DNA of 64,000 nucleotides from Patagioenas fasciata (lineage: Eukaryota; Chordata; Aves; Columbiformes; Columbidae), in NCBI RefSeq assembly GCF_037038585.1, contig NC_092521.1, positions 76,127,398 through 76,191,397 on the forward strand, in the 5' to 3' direction. Below the pieces are notes generated by a model, which saw only the letters and a program-made list of their open reading frames with translations, searched no databases and had not been told where the DNA came from. The position numbers were made by a program, and so were the translations under genes. This document shows, one piece after another, positions 62,129 to 64,000 of the stretch (positions are counted from its first letter, which is position 1; the number at the start of each line of letters is the position of its first letter).

Positions 62129-63364
62129 AGGTGTAGCACAATAGGCATTTTGTACAATACGTAACACATACACTATTATGATAGCAGAAGCTTCTCACCC
62201 CATATCACTTTCTTGCATTCTCCTTTCATTATTGTCAATTCTTCAGCCAGGCTGGTTCACCGCTGAAGTTGATTTTAGATGCTCTGGAAATTCAGGAGGG
62301 CTCTGAAGCACTAATAAGCTGGACTCAGCTTGCATAGCAGGGATGTAAGGACACACTCCTGGACCCAGAATTTCTATTGAAAGCAAAATGAGAGGAGTAG
62401 TCATGATGAGAACTGTCTTGAGAAAAGGTGCAGTATTTGCATAATATCTCAGGTATGAAAGAGGATTTATAGGGCCTAGAAGATCTTCTATGCAGTTGAG
62501 AAACTGCTTACTGCATCCTAAAAGTTCCCCTTGCAACCACACTATATTGTGCGCTGTCTTGCCTCATTTCTCTCTTTCTCATCTCAGTGGACACATTACC
62601 TGGATTCATCACATGGCTGCTTGGTGACAGAGGCCTATGACAAGTTATAACGAAAACTTTGTTTCAACTGATTATCGCTATAGAACTTCTAAATTGAACT
62701 AAACAATTATGTTCCTGCTGTAAGCTGAACTTGCTATTAATGTTTCCTGTGAATGCTATTAACAGAGCAATATGAAATTAGTGAGGAAAATGTGTTGAGT
62801 GGGTAAAAGCAATCTCTCAGACTGTTTCTTTTTAAATAGTCTAACATGCTGATAGTTTTATATACAAAGCTGTAAAATATTATATCATTTAAATATATAT
62901 AATCATAGTTATCCATACTTGTTAATGCTTAAAGTTTATACAAAGAAATTATCCAGAAAGCTAATCGAAGCAGGAGCTACTAATTGCAGAGAAAATTAAA
63001 AATAAATTTAAACTTAAGATAGTGAATGTGATTAAATCATAATAGATACACCTGGTTAAAGAGATGTCAATAACGAAAGAAGAATGTAAGAAGCTGAAGA
63101 GGAGCAGGAGAAGCTTCTGCTATCATAATAGTGTCTGTGTTACATGTTGTACAAAAATGCCTATTGTGTTTCATCTGAAACTTCAAAAAGATTTGCAGCC
63201 AATGAGAAAACAGCAATCTATGGGATGAATGCTCCAGAATCTAGGAATCGTCCACATGTTTGCGGGGGGTTTTAAACCAAATTACTGAGGGTGTTGATCC
63301 AGGAAAAGGATGTAGAAAATTATTCATACTGTGTCTCATTACAGGCTGTTGTCCACTAAAAGGA
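62129..63364. other. AT-rich stretch, one weak exon-like frame
   Basis: A minus-strand 99-codon frame (62,243-62,542) is the only protein-like unit. A 'ttttgctttcaatag' acceptor-like site lies inside it, but no family is recognised. The rest is plain AT-rich DNA. Confidence 0.4.
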
Positions 63365-63421
63365 AAAAACAAACAAACAAAACCAAAACATCAACAACAA
63401 AACACACCACCACAACAACAT
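63365..63421 (+). repeat. AAC/CAA-rich microsatellite
   Basis: Degenerate aacaaac/caacaac repeats, the complement of the TTTG and TTG tracts elsewhere. Confidence 0.8.
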
Positions 63422-63854
63422 CAGAATACAAAATTGCATGGCATATATAGCCTTAAACTACTGTTTTAGCACAGCACATGTATTCTTAATACAACTGTTT
63501 GCTGCATTGAGTAATACTGAACTCTGCCTATAGTCACACAGCAGAGATCACCAAAAGTTTTGGAGGATCCAGACAGTGATTTATTTTGCTGTAAGCAACA
63601 GGTCTCACTGCTGTGTAAGCCTCATAACTAGCTAAATACCTTTGTAAGGAACCAGAAAAGTAGTCAAAGCTTTTCAACGGTAAGGTCACAGTGTGAGCAC
63701 ACACACACCAAAAAAAAAAAGTTGAAAGCATGTTAAGACACGTAAATGATCTGTGCAGTTAAGAAACTGTGCTTAGTTAGAATGAGACAGATGACTGAAG
63801 GCTGAAATAGAATGTTTCATCTTGGTTTATAAGGTAAACAATTGTTGCTGTAGA
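63422..63854. other. Non-coding stretch, nothing recognised
   Basis: AT-rich sequence with a short CACACACA and A run near 63,700. No gene is seen. Confidence 0.5.
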
Positions 63855-64000
63855 AAGGAGGAGTCAAATCCTGTCTTCACACAGGGCAACTTAAAGGTTA
63901 AACCATATATCTACAAGCATTGTCCAAATGGTTCTTGAACACTGACACACTTGAGGCCATGACCACTTCCCTGGGGATCTTGTTCCAGTGCTTGACCAGC
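63855..64000 (-). mobile_element. CR1 LINE 3' end, antisense, cut by window edge
   Basis: On the minus strand the sequence from the window end reads HWNKIPREVVMAS and continues VFKNHLDNA, the same ORF2 C-terminal block as [13 protein letters not shown]...VFKLRLDMA in the copy at 12.2 kb. A 3' UTR-like part follows ('gtgtgaagacaggatttgactcc'). The frame is open over this short piece. The remainder of the element lies beyond 64,000. Confidence 0.85.

Noticed and set aside
62243..62542. 99-codon minus-strand frame with an internal acceptor-like site
   Set aside because: The splice-site match is modest and the peptide resembles nothing I know. It is weaker than the candidate exon at 22,069.

Overview
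This window looks like bird (probably neoavian) nuclear DNA. The evidence is several CR1 LINE fragments in the avian style (3' ends closing on ATTCTGTG octamers, open C-terminal ORF2 reading frames) and several ERVL-type solo LTRs. The rest is AT-rich, with long introns or gene desert. There is no operon structure, no CRISPR array, no rRNA and no convincing tRNA. I cannot name a host gene anywhere in the 64 kb. Almost every open frame is a chance ORF or a CR1 remnant. The name of the organism and the LTR family labels are recognition from memory, not database results.

Layout. 1-3,000: AT-rich DNA, an ancient antisense LINE reverse-transcriptase relic (about 1,600-2,115), then a degenerate telomere-like array whose strand flips from CCCTAA-like to TTAGGG-like near 2,350. 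3,000-10,275: unique-looking AT-rich DNA with a G/T tract. 10,276-12,411: a 188-nt pure purine run containing 24 perfect AGGGA units, then a complete 662-bp antisense solo LTR bounded by a CCTCT target-site duplication, then a young CR1 3' fragment with an intact 185-codon frame. 15.4-21.1 kb: CR1 tails, a coding-like relic (16,870-17,301), an unexplained tract (18.2-19.3 kb) and a probable LTR (about 19,560-20,130). 22.0-25.8 kb: one candidate small exon, the longest CR1 copy (about 23,560-25,322), and a degenerate minisatellite.

25.8-39.2 kb: mostly empty AT-rich DNA with a second antisense LINE relic (about 31,640-32,450) and an ERVL-type LTR (about 32,743-33,365). 39.2-39.8 kb: another ERVL-type LTR with a perfect CRE palindrome and TATA box. 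46.4-48.3 kb: a small GC-richer island and a decayed antisense CR1 invaded by a TA/TG microsatellite. 53.3-56.6 kb: two CR1 fragments and an antisense LTR with a tandemly duplicated, hairpin-forming U5-side region. The window ends inside an antisense CR1 (63,855-64,000).

No genes are seen working together. The functional content I can support is retroelement-derived: RT-domain relics and LTR promoter/polyadenylation signals. The most interesting pattern is that LTRs of different types here carry ACGT-core palindromes about one helical turn upstream of TATA, and two LTRs share an identical 12-bp palindrome.
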